A DNA stretch of 24,383 nt from positions 1 through 24,383 of the forward strand of contig CAXBRT010000011.1 in NCBI GenBank assembly GCA_963978445.1, read 5' to 3'. Source of the DNA: TMED14 sp003444795 (GTDB lineage: Bacteria; Bacteroidota; Bacteroidia; Flavobacteriales; Schleiferiaceae). Under the pieces are notes generated by a model. That model saw only the letters and a list, made by a program, of their open reading frames with translations, was not told the DNA's origin and did no database searches. Shown piece by piece: positions 14,092 through 21,743 of this stretch. Made by a program: the position numbers and the translations under genes. The number at the start of each line of letters is the position of its first letter. Position 1 is the first letter of the stretch.

Positions 14092-16927
14092 AGTGCGCCT
14101 CCAACCAGGTAGTACCCACACCGGTTTCAGCTACCAAAGGCACGGCGAGCGGATAAGCTTTTTCCATTTCCTCAACGACCAAGGCTTTAAGGCCGTCCAG
14201 CTCGTTGCGCTGAACGTCAAAGACTAATTCGTCATGCACCTGCAAAATCATGGGGGACTGGAAGCCCTCCTTTTGCATGCGGGTATGCACCTGAATCATG
14301 GCCAGCTTCACGATGTCTGCGGCCGTTCCTTGAATGGGCGCGTTGATGGCGTTTCGCTCAGAATGTCCTCGAACCGCTTGGTTCCGCGAGTCAATATCGC
14401 GCAAGTAGCGACGGCGGCCGAGTAGGGTCTCCACATAGCCCTTGCTGCGAGCACTTGCTACTTGGTCATCGATGTACTTTTTAATCCCTGGATAGGTGGC
14501 AAAATAGCTGTCAATGACCTCCTTGGCCTCCGATCGTGAAAGAGTCGTTTGGTTGCTCAATCCAAAGGCCGACACGCCATAGATGATGCCAAAGTTGACG
14601 GTCTTTGCGTGGGAACGCTGTTCGCGGGATACCTCCGACAAGGGCACCCCAAAAACCTTGGCTGCCGTCGCCGCGTGAATGTCCTCGCCGCTCCGGAAAG
14701 CCTCCAGCATGGCCGAATCTTGGCTCATGGACGCAATAACACGGAGTTCAATTTGCGAATAGTCCGCGCTCAGCAACACATGATCTGCATCCCGCGCGAC
14801 AAAGAGGTTTCGCACCCTGCGCCCGCGCTCCGTCCGAATAGGAATATTCTGCAAGTTTGGATTGGTCGACGAGAGGCGCCCCGTAGCTGCAACCGCCTGA
14901 TTGAAGGTGGTATGAATGCGTCCTGTTTTGGGATGCACCAATTGGGGCAAGGCGTCCACATAGGTGCTCTTTAATTTGCCCACCTGGCGCCAGTCCAAGA
15001 TTTTCTCCACAATGGGATGCGCTTTTGCATAAGCCTCCAAAACTTCTTCTCCAGTGGCGTATTGACCCGTTTTGGTTTTCTTGGCTTTGCCTTGGCCGAT
15101 TTTGAGCTCATCAAACAAAATATCTCCCAACTGCTTGGGCGAGCCCAAATTGAATTCCCGACCCGCTAATTCTTGCACTTCGGTTTCTAACCGAGCCAAA
15201 TCTTGCCCGAGCTCCTCGGAAAATGTCGCCAAACCTGCGCTATCCACTTTCACACCGGCCATTTCCATATGGGACAACACCGAAATTAAAGGCGCCTCCA
15301 TAGTCCGATAAATAGTAGTCACGCCGGTGCTTTCCACCATTGGCTGCAGTGTCTCACGCAAGCGCCACGTGATGTCCGCGTCCTCCCCCGCATACTCGGC
15401 CACGGCTGCGGGATCTACCTCTCGCATGGACTTTTGGTTCTTCCCCTTAGGGCCAATTAAAGACGTAATGGGAATAGGCGTGTAGCCCAAGAGTTTTTGG
15501 GCCAAGTCGTCCATGCCATGGCGCTGATCCGGCTCGACCAAATAGTGCATCAGCATGGTATCCACCAAGGCGCCTTGTACCCGTATACCATAATTCAGCA
15601 AGACCTGATAATCGTATTTCAGATTGTGACCGACTTTCTCAATAACCGGGTTTTCTAGGGGGGCACGCAAGGGCTCCAACAAAGCCATCGCCTCCTCGCG
15701 ATCAGCGGGAAGGGCCACATAGTACGCCGTGTGAGCCTCATAGGAGAAAGCAATACCGACGAGTTCTGCCTCTAAGGTGTCCAAGGAGGTCGTCTCAGTG
15801 TCAAAGCAAAAAGCGGCCTGTTCGGAAAGTTTTCGGGCAAAAAACTGCACGGCCACCGCATTGTCCAACAAGGTGTACGTGTGGTCCGTGGATGTGGCGT
15901 CACTTCCTGGCAAGACCTCTTGGGCGGGCAGGGCCGTACCAAATAAATCCATCTGACCCGAAGCATCGTTGCCCGCCACAGGGCCTGCTGCACCTGCATC
16001 TGAGGCAGAGGTACCCGCACCTTGGCCCGCGGCAGCCGTTGCTGCCGCTGCCGCACTTGGCAAAAGGCGGCGCTGCAAGCTTCGGAATTCAAGTTCGTCC
16101 AGCAGTGTTTTTAGGGCATCCGTATCGGGTTCCTCGCGCATCAAATCGCGCTCGTCCACGTCGATGGGGGCGTCGGTCAAAATGCGAGCGAGGACTTTTG
16201 ACAATCGACCTTGCTCGGCAAACTCGCGCACTTTTTCGCCCAATTTGCCTTTGATTTCATCGGCGTGTTTGAGGATACCCTCGAGGCTATCGTACTCGGC
16301 CAAAAGTTTGGCCGCCGTCTTCTCGCCTACCGACGGGATACCTGGAATATTGTCCACGGCGTCACCCATCAAACCCAGCATATCAACCACCTGGTCGACG
16401 CGTGCAATGCCCCAACGAGCGCAAACTTCCTCCATGCCCAGCACTTCCGCAGGATCGCCCCCGCGGCCTGGCTTCAAGATTTTAATTTTCTCCGTGACCA
16501 ATTGGCCAAAATCCTTGTCCGGCGTCATCATGAAGACGTCAAATCCTTCTTTTTCCGCCTTTTGTGCCAAGGTTCCAATGACATCGTCTGCCTCGTAGCC
16601 CGGAACCCCCAACGCGGGAATCTTCATGGCTTCCAGGAGTTGATGGATATACGGAACCGCGACTTTGATTCCTTCAGGCGTTTCATCGCGGTTTGCCTTG
16701 TACTCTGGAAAGAGTTCTTCGCGCGCTTGGCTGCCGCCTACATCAAATACTACGGCAATGTGGGTAGGCTTTTCTTTTTCGAGCACGTCCAAAAGCGCAA
16801 GCATGAACCCATACACCGCCGAAGTATCTACCCCTTTGCTATTCACCCGAGGATTTCGCGCAAAGGCAAAATAGGCGCGGAAAATCAGGGCATAGGCATC
16901 GAGCAAATAGAGACGGGGAGCAGACAT
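14090..16927 (-). CDS. polA: DNA polymerase I with 5'-3' and 3'-5' exonuclease domains
   Basis: The 945-aa enzyme fills gaps in repair and removes RNA primers. It has an N-terminal 5'-3' exonuclease domain (1 to about 290; YLLDAYALIFRAYFAF, GYEADDVIGTLA, GLMGDAVDNIPGIPSVGEKTA), an Ala/Gly-rich linker near 295-335, a 3'-5' exonuclease domain with intact metal ligands (D376 and E378 in DTETTS, NLKYD, YAGEDAD), so proofreading is expected, and the polymerase domain with D722 (SADYSQIELR), KTVNFGIIYG and D899 (QVHDELVF). I start at ATG 16927 (MSAPRLYLLDAYA): the in-frame ATG at 16948 lies inside the perfect promoter box at 16946-16953. It diverges from the mannosyltransferase gene over 54 bp. Confidence 0.95.
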   Translation of the reverse strand: MSAPRLYLLDAYALIFRAYFAFARNPRVNSKGVDTSAVYGFMLALLDVLEKEKPTHIAVVFDVGGSQAREELFPEYKANRDETPEGIKVAVPYIHQLLEAMKIPALGVPGYEADDVIGTLAQKAEKEGFDVFMMTPDKDFGQLVTEKIKILKPGRGGDPAEVLGMEEVCARWGIARVDQVVDMLGLMGDAVDNIPGIPSVGEKTAAKLLAEYDSLEGILKHADEIKGKLGEKVREFAEQGRLSKVLARILTDAPIDVDERDLMREEPDTDALKTLLDELEFRSLQRRLLPSAAAAATAAAGQGAGTSASDAGAAGPVAGNDASGQMDLFGTALPAQEVLPGSDATSTDHTYTLLDNAVAVQFFARKLSEQAAFCFDTETTSLDTLEAELVGIAFSYEAHTAYYVALPADREEAMALLEPLRAPLENPVIEKVGHNLKYDYQVLLNYGIRVQGALVDTMLMHYLVEPDQRHGMDDLAQKLLGYTPIPITSLIGPKGKNQKSMREVDPAAVAEYAGEDADITWRLRETLQPMVESTGVTTIYRTMEAPLISVLSHMEMAGVKVDSAGLATFSEELGQDLARLETEVQELAGREFNLGSPKQLGDILFDELKIGQGKAKKTKTGQYATGEEVLEAYAKAHPIVEKILDWRQVGKLKSTYVDALPQLVHPKTGRIHTTFNQAVAATGRLSSTNPNLQNIPIRTERGRRVRNLFVARDADHVLLSADYSQIELRVIASMSQDSAMLEAFRSGEDIHAATAAKVFGVPLSEVSREQRSHAKTVNFGIIYGVSAFGLSNQTTLSRSEAKEVIDSYFATYPGIKKYIDDQVASARSKGYVETLLGRRRYLRDIDSRNQAVRGHSERNAINAPIQGTAADIVKLAMIQVHTRMQKEGFQSPMILQVHDELVFDVQRNELDGLKALVVEEMEKAYPLAVPLVAETGVGTTWLEAH

Positions 16928-16945
16928 GGAAAACGCAGATTTCTT

Positions 16946-16953
16946 CAAAAATA
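16946..16953 (-). promoter_or_regulatory. -7 box of polA
   Basis: The minus strand reads TATTTTTG, a perfect TAnnTTTG match, 18 nt before ATG 16927. It overlaps the upstream in-frame ATG (16948-16946), which is why that start is unlikely. Confidence 0.6.
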
Positions 16954-16967
16954 CGGCCCCAATGGCC

Positions 16968-16975
16968 TACTTTTG
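16968..16975 (+). promoter_or_regulatory. -7 box of the mannosyltransferase-dihydroorotase operon
   Basis: TACTTTTG, a perfect TAnnTTTG match, with only 6 nt before the ATG at 16982. Transcription would begin at or next to the start codon, predicting a leaderless or nearly leaderless mRNA. Confidence 0.6.
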
Positions 16976-16981
16976 GGGACT

Positions 16982-17704
16982 ATGTCCGCATCGCTTGTCA
17001 TCATTCCGACCTACAATGAAAAAGAGAACATTCTCCCCATTTTGGAGGCGGTTTTTTCGTTGCCCCAAGGCTTTGAGGTACTGATTATTGACGACGGCTC
17101 CCCCGACGGAACGGCGGACATCGTGCGCGAAGCGCAAGGCGCCTTTTCGGGCCGCCTTCACTTGGAATGCCGCACCGGCAAACTCGGTCTTGGCACAGCC
17201 TACATCCATGGGTTTAAATGGGCACTGGAAAGAGACTACGCCTATGTCTTTGAGATGGATGCTGATTTCTCGCACGATCCCAAAGACCTTCCCCGCCTGC
17301 TCGATGCCTGCGCGATCTACGATGCCGATTTAGCTATTGGTTCGCGCTATTCCAACGGGGTCAATGTGGTGAATTGGCCCATGTCGCGCGTCTTGCTCAG
17401 CTATTTCGCCTCCAAATACGTGCGCTTTATCACCGGCATGCCTATTCACATCACCACGGCAGGATTTAAGTGCTACCGCCGTCGCGTTTTGGAGGCCATC
17501 AATTTTGAGAAAATTCGCTTTGTGGGCTATGCCTTCCAAATCGAAATGAAGTTTCGCTCTTGGCGCAAAGGCTTCCATTTGGCTGAGGTACCCGTCATCT
17601 TCACGGACCGAAAATTGGGTCAAAGCAAAATGTCCAGCGGCATTATTAGAGAGGCCGTCTTTGGGGTAATTTTGCTGAAGATTTCGAGCATATTTCGCAA
17701 ATGA
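16982..17704 (+). CDS. Polyprenol monophosphomannose synthase (DPM1-like GT2)
   Basis: The 240-aa enzyme should transfer mannose from GDP-mannose to polyprenyl phosphate, giving the donor for mannosylation outside the cytoplasmic membrane. It has the GT2 start VIIPTYNEKENI, DDGSPDGT, GLGTAYIHGFKWA, the metal-binding MDADFSHDP, GSRYSNG, NWPMSR and, near the end, TDRKLGQSKMS, all typical of DPM1-type synthases. There is no C-terminal membrane domain, as in the short bacterial forms. The ATG at 16982 fits the family N-terminus; the open frame extends far upstream through the polA gene but this is antisense. The stop overlaps the dihydroorotase start by four bases (ATGA), so translation is probably coupled. 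Confidence 0.9.
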   Translation: MSASLVIIPTYNEKENILPILEAVFSLPQGFEVLIIDDGSPDGTADIVREAQGAFSGRLHLECRTGKLGLGTAYIHGFKWALERDYAYVFEMDADFSHDPKDLPRLLDACAIYDADLAIGSRYSNGVNVVNWPMSRVLLSYFASKYVRFITGMPIHITTAGFKCYRRRVLEAINFEKIRFVGYAFQIEMKFRSWRKGFHLAEVPVIFTDRKLGQSKMSSGIIREAVFGVILLKISSIFRK

Positions 17705-19059
17705 ATTCCATACCCCCACGCTATTTAATCAAGAATGCCCGCCTAATCAACGAGGGCCTGATCCATGAAGCCGATATTCTACTTGAAAACGGCCGAATTG
17801 AGCGCATAGATGCCACCCTCGCTCCGCAAGATGCCACCGTTCAGGTGATCGACGCAGCTGGCTGCTATGTCCTGCCCGGCGTTATCGATACGCAAGTTCA
17901 TTTTCGCGAACCCGGCCTGACCCACAAGGGCGATATCGCGACGGAATCCATGGCCGCCATTGCAGGTGGCGTAACCAGCTATGTAGAACAACCCAACACG
18001 ATTCCCCAAGCGACTACCGTGGAGGAATTAGAGAAAAAGTATGCCCGCGCGGCGAAGGTCTCTTGGGCTAACTACAGCTTCAACATGGGCGCCACCAATG
18101 AGAATTTGGAGGAGCTGAAAAAGGTTTCCAAGCGCGATGTGGCCGGCATTAAAATTTTCATGGGCTCCTCAACGGGAAATATGCTGGTGGACAACCCCGA
18201 AACCCTAGAGCGCATCTTCCGCGAGGTAGACCATCAACTCATCGCCCACTGTGAGGATGAGGCCACCATTCAGGCCAATTTGGAGCGCCTCATTGCAGAA
18301 AAAGGCCGCGAAAACCTTACAACCGCCGATCATCCCATCATCCGCTCGGCGGAAGGCTGCTACATCAGCTCCTCTGCGGCCATTGCCATGGCCCGCAAAA
18401 CGGGTGCGCGCTTCCACCTCTACCACGTTTCAACCGCCATGGAGCTCGATCTCCTCGATGGCGATTTGCCATTAGCAGAGAAGAAAATCACAGCAGAGGC
18501 CTGTGTGCACCACCTCTGGTTCAGTGATGAAGACTATGCCGAAAAAGGCAATTTCATCAAGTGGAACCCCGCCATAAAGACCAAAGCCGACCGCAATGCT
18601 CTTCGGGAGGCCTTGCTGAATGGTAAAATTGATGTCGTTTCGACGGATCACGCTCCCCATACCCTTGAGGAAAAAATGCGACCGTACGCCGATGCTCCCT
18701 CAGGAGGTCCATTGGTGCAAAACAGCTTGCCCGCTATGTTGGAGTTGGCGCGCCGGAACGACATCGATTACGCGCGCATCGTTCAGCTCATGTGCCACAA
18801 CCAAGCCGACCTTTTTGGTATCGCAGACCGCGGCTACCTCCGCGAAGGCTACCATGCGGACGTGGTCATTGTGGATCCCTCGCGCCCTTGGAATGTGACT
18901 CGGGACAATGTGCTGAGCAAATGCGGCTGGTCGCCCTTTGAAGGGAGGACCTTTGCAGCGCGCGTGACCCACACCTTTGTCAACGGCCACCTGGTCTACC
19001 GCAACGGAAAAGTTCGAGGCGAGGCGCAGGGTCAGCGCTTGCTTTTCGTTCGGCCATGA
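17701..19059 (+). CDS. pyrC: Dihydroorotase
   Basis: This 452-aa amidohydrolase closes carbamoyl-aspartate to dihydroorotate in pyrimidine synthesis. Its metal centre is visible as H67 in QVHFREPG, the carboxylated-lysine candidate K151 (GIKIFMGSS), H183 (IAHCEDE), the His of LYHVST, and the catalytic Asp of STDHAPH. The usual first His of the HxH motif is Gln (Q65); I recall QxH in Bacteroidota homologues too, so it is likely a lineage trait and not damage. Its length and the closing beta-sandwich (ADVVIVDPSRPW...TFVNGHLVYRNGKV) are normal. It is the second gene of the operon, overlapping both neighbours by ATGA. Coupling to a mannosyltransferase and a DUF4296 gene is a recurrent Bacteroidota arrangement. 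Confidence 0.95.
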   Translation: MNSIPPRYLIKNARLINEGLIHEADILLENGRIERIDATLAPQDATVQVIDAAGCYVLPGVIDTQVHFREPGLTHKGDIATESMAAIAGGVTSYVEQPNTIPQATTVEELEKKYARAAKVSWANYSFNMGATNENLEELKKVSKRDVAGIKIFMGSSTGNMLVDNPETLERIFREVDHQLIAHCEDEATIQANLERLIAEKGRENLTTADHPIIRSAEGCYISSSAAIAMARKTGARFHLYHVSTAMELDLLDGDLPLAEKKITAEACVHHLWFSDEDYAEKGNFIKWNPAIKTKADRNALREALLNGKIDVVSTDHAPHTLEEKMRPYADAPSGGPLVQNSLPAMLELARRNDIDYARIVQLMCHNQADLFGIADRGYLREGYHADVVIVDPSRPWNVTRDNVLSKCGWSPFEGRTFAARVTHTFVNGHLVYRNGKVRGEAQGQRLLFVRP

Positions 19060-19454
19060 AGCAAGCGGCCGTCATTCTCCTTCTAGTTACGGGCCTCATA
19101 AGCGCCTGCCAATGGGGAGGAAGTGCCCAGCCGCAAAACCCCTCTGAAAAGCCGGAGGACCTCTTGCCCGAAAAGACCTTCGTCAAGCTGCTCTACGAAA
19201 TGAACCTGCTGGAAGGGGCACGAACAGGCAATACCCTTCTGGGCGATTCCATCCCGCTAAACGCCTACTACGAAACCTTGTATGCCGACTTTGGCGTAAC
19301 CGCCGAACAAGTCCAGCGCAACTTTACCTATTACCACAGCGACGCGGAAAAAATGGCCACCTACTACCAGTGGATCATTGACAGTTTGCGTGTCGATGTT
19401 CAAGCCTTGAGTGCGCCCATACAAAGCGAGGAACGTGACGAAAGCGATGAGTGA
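19056..19454 (+). CDS. DUF4296 family lipoprotein
   Basis: The 132-aa protein has a lipoprotein signal (MKQAAVILLLVTGLISAC; Cys 18), so it should be a membrane-anchored lipoprotein. A disordered stretch follows, then the DUF4296 core with LLPEKTFVKLLYEMNLLEGAR near 36-56 and YYETLYADFGVTAEQVQRNF, YYHSDAEKM further on. The function is not known. The family is mostly confined to Bacteroidota and often lies beside dihydroorotase, as here. The acidic tail (SEERDESDE) is poorly conserved in such proteins. The start overlaps the dihydroorotase stop by ATGA, and its stop overlaps the next gene by eight bases. Confidence 0.85.
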   Translation: MKQAAVILLLVTGLISACQWGGSAQPQNPSEKPEDLLPEKTFVKLLYEMNLLEGARTGNTLLGDSIPLNAYYETLYADFGVTAEQVQRNFTYYHSDAEKMATYYQWIIDSLRVDVQALSAPIQSEERDESDE

Positions 19455-20430
19455 GGCCTACCCCTTTATTTCGGACACGTTCCACGAAGTAGCCGTTCGC
19501 CTCTTCCACTACCAAGCCGAACACAACCCCGTCTATGGTTCATGGCTTCAAGCATTGGGCTTTGACGCCACCAGAAAACAGGCGGTCAAACGCGTAGAGG
19601 ACATTCCCTTCTTGCCCATTGAAACGTTTAAAACGCATACAGTCAAAACGGGCCATTTTAAACCTGGTGCCATCTACACCTCCAGTGGTACCTCGGGGCA
19701 GATGACCTCCAAACACCACATCGCCTCCCCTGAGGCCTATTTGCGAAATGCCCAAGCCTGCTTTGAGCACTTCTACGGCCCAGTAAACCAATACGCCTGG
19801 CTTTGCCTCCTTCCCAGTTACATGGAACGCGAAGGCTCTTCTCTAATCGCCATGGCCGAACATTTTGTCCAGCAATCCCCCGCAGAGGAATCGGGATTCT
19901 TCTTGAAAGGACTGGATGAATTGCGCTACCGTTTGGAGACCCTCGAGTTAAATGGCGTCCCTACGGTGATCCTGGGCGTCACCTTTGCCCTCTTGGACTG
20001 GGCCGAAAGCTTGGAAAAACCGCTTGCTTTAAAGAGCACCTTGATCATGGAAACGGGCGGGATGAAGGGGCGCCGTGTGGAACCCGTTCGAGAAGCCGTC
20101 CATGCCCAGCTCACCAGAGCCTTTGGGGTGGATCGCATTCATTCAGAGTACGGCATGACCGAACTCATGTCCCAAGCCTATAGTTTTGGGGAAGGTCGGT
20201 ACATTCCGCCACCTCAAATGCGTGTTCTTCCTCGAAGTCCCGAAAACCCCTTGGAATGGGCCGCGCTGGAGTCGCACGCCGCGCTCAACATCGTGGATTT
20301 AGCCAATGCCGATTCCTGCGCTTTCTTGGCGACGGCAGATCTTGGCAAGGTCTTTGAAAATGGTTCATTTGAAGTCCTTGGCCGATTGGAAGGTTCTGAC
20401 CTCCGCGGCTGCTCTTTGATGACCGTTTAA
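19447..20430 (+). CDS. LuxE/PaaK-like acyl-protein synthetase family protein
   Basis: The 327-aa product resembles LuxE, the acyl-protein synthetase that activates fatty acids with ATP and holds them as thioesters; related short adenylating enzymes are widespread in Bacteroidota without a known role. The phosphate-binding loop SSGTSG is at 79-84 (IYTSSGTSGQMTSKH), followed by LETGG-like METGGMKGRR and the adenylate-domain motif HSEYGMTEL near 236. LuxC and LuxD are absent, so bioluminescence is not implied; activation of a fatty acid or other carboxylate for cell-envelope use is a guess. I start at ATG 19447, giving an eight-base overlap (ATGAGTGA) with DUF4296; an upstream start at 19411 would add 12 residues inside that gene. 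Confidence 0.85.
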   Translation: MSEAYPFISDTFHEVAVRLFHYQAEHNPVYGSWLQALGFDATRKQAVKRVEDIPFLPIETFKTHTVKTGHFKPGAIYTSSGTSGQMTSKHHIASPEAYLRNAQACFEHFYGPVNQYAWLCLLPSYMEREGSSLIAMAEHFVQQSPAEESGFFLKGLDELRYRLETLELNGVPTVILGVTFALLDWAESLEKPLALKSTLIMETGGMKGRRVEPVREAVHAQLTRAFGVDRIHSEYGMTELMSQAYSFGEGRYIPPPQMRVLPRSPENPLEWAALESHAALNIVDLANADSCAFLATADLGKVFENGSFEVLGRLEGSDLRGCSLMTV

Positions 20431-20445
20431 CCTAAAGACTCGATT

Positions 20446-20739
20446 ATGCGCTTACTGATTGCTACCTTGCTCCTATTCGGTGTTAACCTTCAAGCCTCTG
20501 CCGATCATCACCCTCATCGTCCATACACCCATCGACGCCCTTATGGAAACGCCTACTATGCTCAACCTCGCCCCTACTACCCGCAGCCTGCAGTTATTGT
20601 GGTGGACCGCAGCCCTTATTCTTCTCGCGTCACCCTTGTCCGCCCAGTGGGTCAACGAATGGACCAGCATTACCGTGGACAAAGAGCCCGCGTTCACGTT
20701 GTCCGACAGCACCGCCGTTCACGCCGTTCGTGCCGCTGA
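20446..20739 (+). CDS. Small secreted His/Pro/Tyr/Arg-rich protein (overlaps next gene)
   Basis: I do not recognise a family. The 97-aa frame begins 15 bp after the LuxE-like stop with a clean signal peptide (MRLLIATLLLFGVNLQASA), followed by DHHPHRPYTHRRPYGNAYY and a PRPYYPQPAVIVV segment typical of small exported proteins with H/R/P/Y repeats. The last 40 residues are Arg/Val-rich and less convincing. From 20543 on, the same DNA carries the start and signal peptide of the next protein in another frame. Either both are translated, or this is a decayed or truncated small gene whose tail has been invaded by its neighbour. Confidence 0.55.
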   Translation: MRLLIATLLLFGVNLQASADHHPHRPYTHRRPYGNAYYAQPRPYYPQPAVIVVDRSPYSSRVTLVRPVGQRMDQHYRGQRARVHVVRQHRRSRRSCR

Positions 20740-21361
20740 CGGAGGATACGCGATCACGAAGCGCGTTTGGGTAGAAAAAGCTGCGGTGAAGGATGGTGAG
20801 CTAGCCACAGGTTCCACCCTGTACAATGCAAAAGGCCAAGCCATTGGTCAGACCCAAAAAGCCTTGCTTTTTGATGAGCCCGGCATCCCTTCTGACCGTC
20901 GCATGGCCAAAAAATACGTTACGGGCCTTATTCATGGTCAAGTCCGATCTTCTGCCTTTATCAGCAACTCTTGGCCCGAACGTACCCTCGTTGAATTCCT
21001 CACCGAAAAACGCGTAGGTCCTTTTTGGGAGGCCTTTTCTGGCTATCTCCAAACCTTTGGTTTTGAGGAGCTGAAGCCCCTCCCTGGAGAACTCAATGAC
21101 GCAGGACTGAATGCCTGGGTTCTGCGCTATCAAGACGTCAAAAACCAGGACGAGCAGCGCTTTCGTATGATCATTTTCACGCGTGGGGAAGTGGGTATAC
21201 AGTGCGTTTTAACAGACGAAGAAATTTTAGAATTGCCCAAGTTAAAAGGCCAAGAATCCAAACCCTACGGGCAACTTCACCACTTGGCAAAACCTACGAC
21301 CACGCAGGCCACTGGCTATGAATACGCCGCATACGCCTGTATTCCGCTCGAAAGTGAATAA
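20543..21361 (+). CDS. Secreted hypothetical protein
   Basis: I find no known domain. From METPTMLNLAPTTRS the 272-aa product has a signal peptide (QLLWWTAALILLASPLSAQ, cut near residue 36), then a soluble domain of mixed sheet and helix (ITVDKEPAFTLSDST, GYAITKRVWVEK, RTLVEFLTEKRVGPFWEAF, YLQTFGFEELKPLPGEL, RMIIFTRGEVGIQC). A start at ATG 20558 (MLNLAPTTRS) is as good; the ATG at 20459 adds residues without meaning. It overlaps the small secreted frame by about 190 bp and the next VOC gene by eight. The role is probably periplasmic; nothing further can be said. Confidence 0.75.
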   Translation: METPTMLNLAPTTRSLQLLWWTAALILLASPLSAQWVNEWTSITVDKEPAFTLSDSTAVHAVRAADGGYAITKRVWVEKAAVKDGELATGSTLYNAKGQAIGQTQKALLFDEPGIPSDRRMAKKYVTGLIHGQVRSSAFISNSWPERTLVEFLTEKRVGPFWEAFSGYLQTFGFEELKPLPGELNDAGLNAWVLRYQDVKNQDEQRFRMIIFTRGEVGIQCVLTDEEILELPKLKGQESKPYGQLHHLAKPTTTQATGYEYAAYACIPLESE

Positions 21362-21743
21362 GCAGCTCTTCATGGTCGCCATCGTCATACCCGACTACGA
21401 CGAAGCCATCCAGCATTACACTGAAGCCTGGGGTTTTGACCTCCTAGAGGATAGCGCACAAAGTCCGGAAAAGCGATGGGTTCGCGTGGCGCCCCCAGGG
21501 AGTAGCTGTGCTCTCCTGCTGGCCAAAGCGTCGACGCCTGAACAAGAAGCGGCCATTGGCCGCCAAACCGGAGGCAGGGTCTTCCTCTTTATGCACTGTT
21601 CGGATTTAGAGGCAGATGTGGCGCGACTTGCCCAATACGGCTGTCATCCGGAAGCCCCCATTTGCACGGAGAAGTACGGCAAAGTTTGTGTTGTAGCCGA
21701 CCGTTACGGCAACCGATGGGACCTGATCCAGCCGCTTAGCTGA
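21354..21743 (+). CDS. VOC-fold (glyoxalase/bleomycin-resistance type) protein
   Basis: The 129-aa protein has the paired beta-alpha-beta-beta-beta units of the vicinal oxygen chelate fold: KQLFMVAIVIPDYDEAIQHY opening, GFDLLED, WVRVAPPGSSCALLLA, VFLFMHCSDLEADVARL and the closing VVADRYGNRWDLIQ. These are metal-dependent lyases, dioxygenases or drug-binding proteins; the substrate is not visible. I chose GTG 21354, which gives an eight-base overlap with the previous stop (GTGAATAA) like other junctions here and matches the family start; ATG 21318 would give a 12-residue longer product within the upstream gene. Its stop overlaps tyrS by eight bases, tail to tail. Confidence 0.85.
   Translation: MNKQLFMVAIVIPDYDEAIQHYTEAWGFDLLEDSAQSPEKRWVRVAPPGSSCALLLAKASTPEQEAAIGRQTGGRVFLFMHCSDLEADVARLAQYGCHPEAPICTEKYGKVCVVADRYGNRWDLIQPLS

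Noticed and set aside
16211..16981. Upstream in-frame extension of the mannosyltransferase by 257 residues
   Set aside because: It is antisense to polA; the family N-terminus (VIIPTYNEKEN) and a perfect -7 box place the start at 16982.
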